Origin: Pseudomonas sp. 10S4
GTDB lineage: Bacteria; Pseudomonadota; Gammaproteobacteria; Pseudomonadales; Pseudomonadaceae
Length of the DNA stretch: 64,000 nucleotides
Direction: 5' to 3'
Assembly: GCF_034344865.1 (NCBI RefSeq)
Contig: NZ_CP133774.1
Location: 4,650,001 to 4,714,000, forward strand
Shown here piece by piece: positions 62,771 through 64,000 of this stretch (the first letter of the stretch is position 1; every line of letters starts with the position of its first letter). A program made the position numbers and the translations under genes. The notes beneath the pieces are model-generated. The model saw nothing but the letters and a program-made list of their open reading frames with translations, ran no database searches and was not told the DNA's origin.

Positions 62771-63238
62771 TTAGAAAGGACGCAGTGGCAGGAACTTGCC
62801 GTCCAGGGTGATCACGGCGCGGGAGCCGCCTTCCGGGTCTTCGACTTTCTTCATGTCGAGCTTGAAGTTGATCGCGCTGATGATGCCGTCGCCGAACTGC
62901 TCATGAACCAGGGCTTTCAAAGTAGTGCCGTAGATCTGGATCATTTCGTGGAAACGGTAAATGGTCGGGTCGGTCGGTACACCCGACAGGCTGCCGCGCA
63001 GCGGGATGATTTGCAGACGGGCGATGCTGTCAGCGTCTAGGTCCAGCTTCTCGCCGACCACTTTGGCGGCGGCTTCCGGCAGCGGGTGCTGGCCGAGCAG
63101 GGCAGCGGTGACGTAGGCCAGGCCGAGGCCGGTGCCATCGGTCAGGTCCTGCCAGGACAGGTTTTTGCGGGCCTTGGCATCAAGGATCGAAGTGGTCAGG
63201 GCCAGACTCTGGTCGTTGTAAGCGTGGGACTGTTGCAT
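62771..63238 (-). CDS. cynS: Cyanate hydratase (cyanase)
   Basis: The 155-residue enzyme catalyses bicarbonate-dependent breakdown of cyanate to ammonia and CO2. The conserved catalytic segment is present: [20 protein letters not shown] with the active-site Arg and Glu, and [12 protein letters not shown] with the Ser. The N-terminal helical domain ([20 protein letters not shown]) is the usual one. ATG at 63238 gives the family-standard length; the longer frame upstream crosses the regulatory region. It is divergent from cynR. Confidence 0.95.
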   Translation of the reverse strand: MQQSHAYNDQSLALTTSILDAKARKNLSWQDLTDGTGLGLAYVTAALLGQHPLPEAAAKVVGEKLDLDADSIARLQIIPLRGSLSGVPTDPTIYRFHEMIQIYGTTLKALVHEQFGDGIISAINFKLDMKKVEDPEGGSRAVITLDGKFLPLRPF

Positions 63239-63370
63239 GGTGTGACTCCTATCGGGTTGAGCTATTGGGTGGTTGCTGTGTGTGGAGCAATCTTCTGCCG
63301 ATTGACTCATAGCGTCCAAGACCGATATACAATGTTGCGCATAAGTACAGCCTATAGATGGAATGTTCCC
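63239..63370. promoter_or_regulatory. Shared cynR-cynS control region
   Basis: The 132-base gap between divergent cynR and cynS. CynR-type regulators bind such gaps and activate the cyn genes with cyanate as inducer. An AT-rich stretch with gatatacaatgttgcgcata around 63322-63341 is the likely site, but I could not define an exact dyad. Confidence 0.5.
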
Positions 63371-64000
63371 ATGCTGCTCCGACATCTGCGTTACTTGATA
63401 GCGGTCGCTGATAACGGCGGCTTCACCCGCGCAGCCGAAGCGCTGCACGTTTCTCAGCCGACTCTGTCCCAGCAAATCCGCCAATTGGAAGAAACCCTGG
63501 GCGTGACCTTGTTCGACCGCACCTCGCGCACGGTCAAACCCACCGATGCGGGCGAGGCCTACATCGAATGCGCCCGACGGGTGTTGGTGGAACTGGAGGC
63601 GGGTAAGCGCGCGCTGCATGACGTGAAGGATTTGTCTCGTGGCGCTTTGCGCCTGGCCATGACGCCGACTTTCATGGCGTATCTGGTGGGGCCGCTGGTG
63701 CGCGATTACACAGCACGGTTCCCGAACATCCACCTGGAGATTTTCGAGCTGTCCATGGACGGCATCGAGGCCGGGCTGGCGGATGACTCACTGGACATCG
63801 CTATTGCCTTTACGCCAGTCAGAAACCCCGAGATCGAGTGCATCCCGGCGTTTATCGAGACGTTGGGGATTGTGGTCGGGCGTGATCATCCGCTTTACGA
63901 GAGCCAGGGTGCGCTGGCGCCGAGCGAGGTAGCGCAACTGGAGTTCGCGTTGCTGGCGCCGGAATTCATTACCCGATCGTCCATCGACGAATACTTCCGC
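63371..64000 (+). CDS. cynR: CynR-type LysR regulator (C-terminus outside window)
   Basis: The 210 residues inside the window hold a LysR winged helix ([40 protein letters not shown]), the [19 protein letters not shown] linker and the first part of the effector domain ([20 protein letters not shown]). CynR activates the cyn genes when cyanate is present. The assignment rests on the divergent position beside cynS plus the LysR type. The gene continues past base 64000. Confidence 0.88.
   Translation, partial: MLLRHLRYLIAVADNGGFTRAAEALHVSQPTLSQQIRQLEETLGVTLFDRTSRTVKPTDAGEAYIECARRVLVELEAGKRALHDVKDLSRGALRLAMTPTFMAYLVGPLVRDYTARFPNIHLEIFELSMDGIEAGLADDSLDIAIAFTPVRNPEIECIPAFIETLGIVVGRDHPLYESQGALAPSEVAQLEFALLAPEFITRSSIDEYFR

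Overview
The window looks like a chromosome segment of a fluorescent-lineage Pseudomonas. The GC-rich coding, the many intergenic REP-type elements (tgtgggagcgggcttgctcg and its variants), and the content (arsRBCH, cyanate genes, GAF/NarL-type two-component genes, ECF sigma unit, ChrA, PaoABC-type oxidoreductase) all fit. The genus is inferred from these features, not from any search.

Layout. 0.4-1.9 kb: a small lipoprotein and a secreted DNA/RNA non-specific endonuclease. 2.0-15.7 kb: an island-like block carrying a complete type I secretion system (ABC exporter, adaptor, TolC-type outer-membrane protein), a small membrane protein, a giant repeat protein ending in a metzincin-like protease domain, and a PAPS-type sulfotransferase. 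The block is bracketed by two 104-bp direct copies of the same convergent-terminator sequence. 15.8-22.3 kb: NCS1 permease, LysR regulator, ArgE-like deacylase, DUF1028, RidA-like protein and flavin monooxygenase, probably a small catabolic cluster. 22.4-27.4 kb: SnoaL/NTF2-like proteins, an MFS exporter, a decayed SRPBCC gene, a diguanylate cyclase and a Mesh1-like HD hydrolase. 27.6-31.2 kb: ars operon plus an extra FMN reductase. 31.4-45.6 kb: exported protein, GNAT, an OmpR-type two-component system behind a strong terminator, a DeoR regulator, a four-gene signalling operon (two kinases, two response regulators), ChrA, and a LysR/cupin pair. 45.6-49.4 kb: paoABC-type molybdenum oxidoreductase. 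49.6-55.3 kb: CAP and SleB-type exported proteins, an ECF sigma/anti-sigma/sensor unit flanked by WxxGxW proteins, and an MFS transporter. 55.4-64 kb: dienelactone hydrolase, glutaminase, a ProA-like dehydrogenase, BON protein, EamA exporter, a MocR-type regulator, and the cyanate cluster (carbonic anhydrase, DUF2790, cyanase, CynR).

The most interesting candidate system is the 2.7-15.5 kb block. A sulfotransferase sits in the same operon-like array as a T1SS and a giant substrate whose near-identical repeats carry Tyr next to Asp. By analogy with RaxST/RaxABC of Xanthomonas this suggests a tyrosine-sulfated, T1SS-exported surface protease or adhesin. The function is inference.

Caution: I count ten single-base indels that break otherwise conserved reading frames, mostly in homopolymers (adaptor, repeat protein twice, NCS1 permease, DeoR, hybrid kinase, paoC, SleB, glutaminase, DUF2790). 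Many may be sequencing errors, so I give both the reading frame as it stands and the restored gene.
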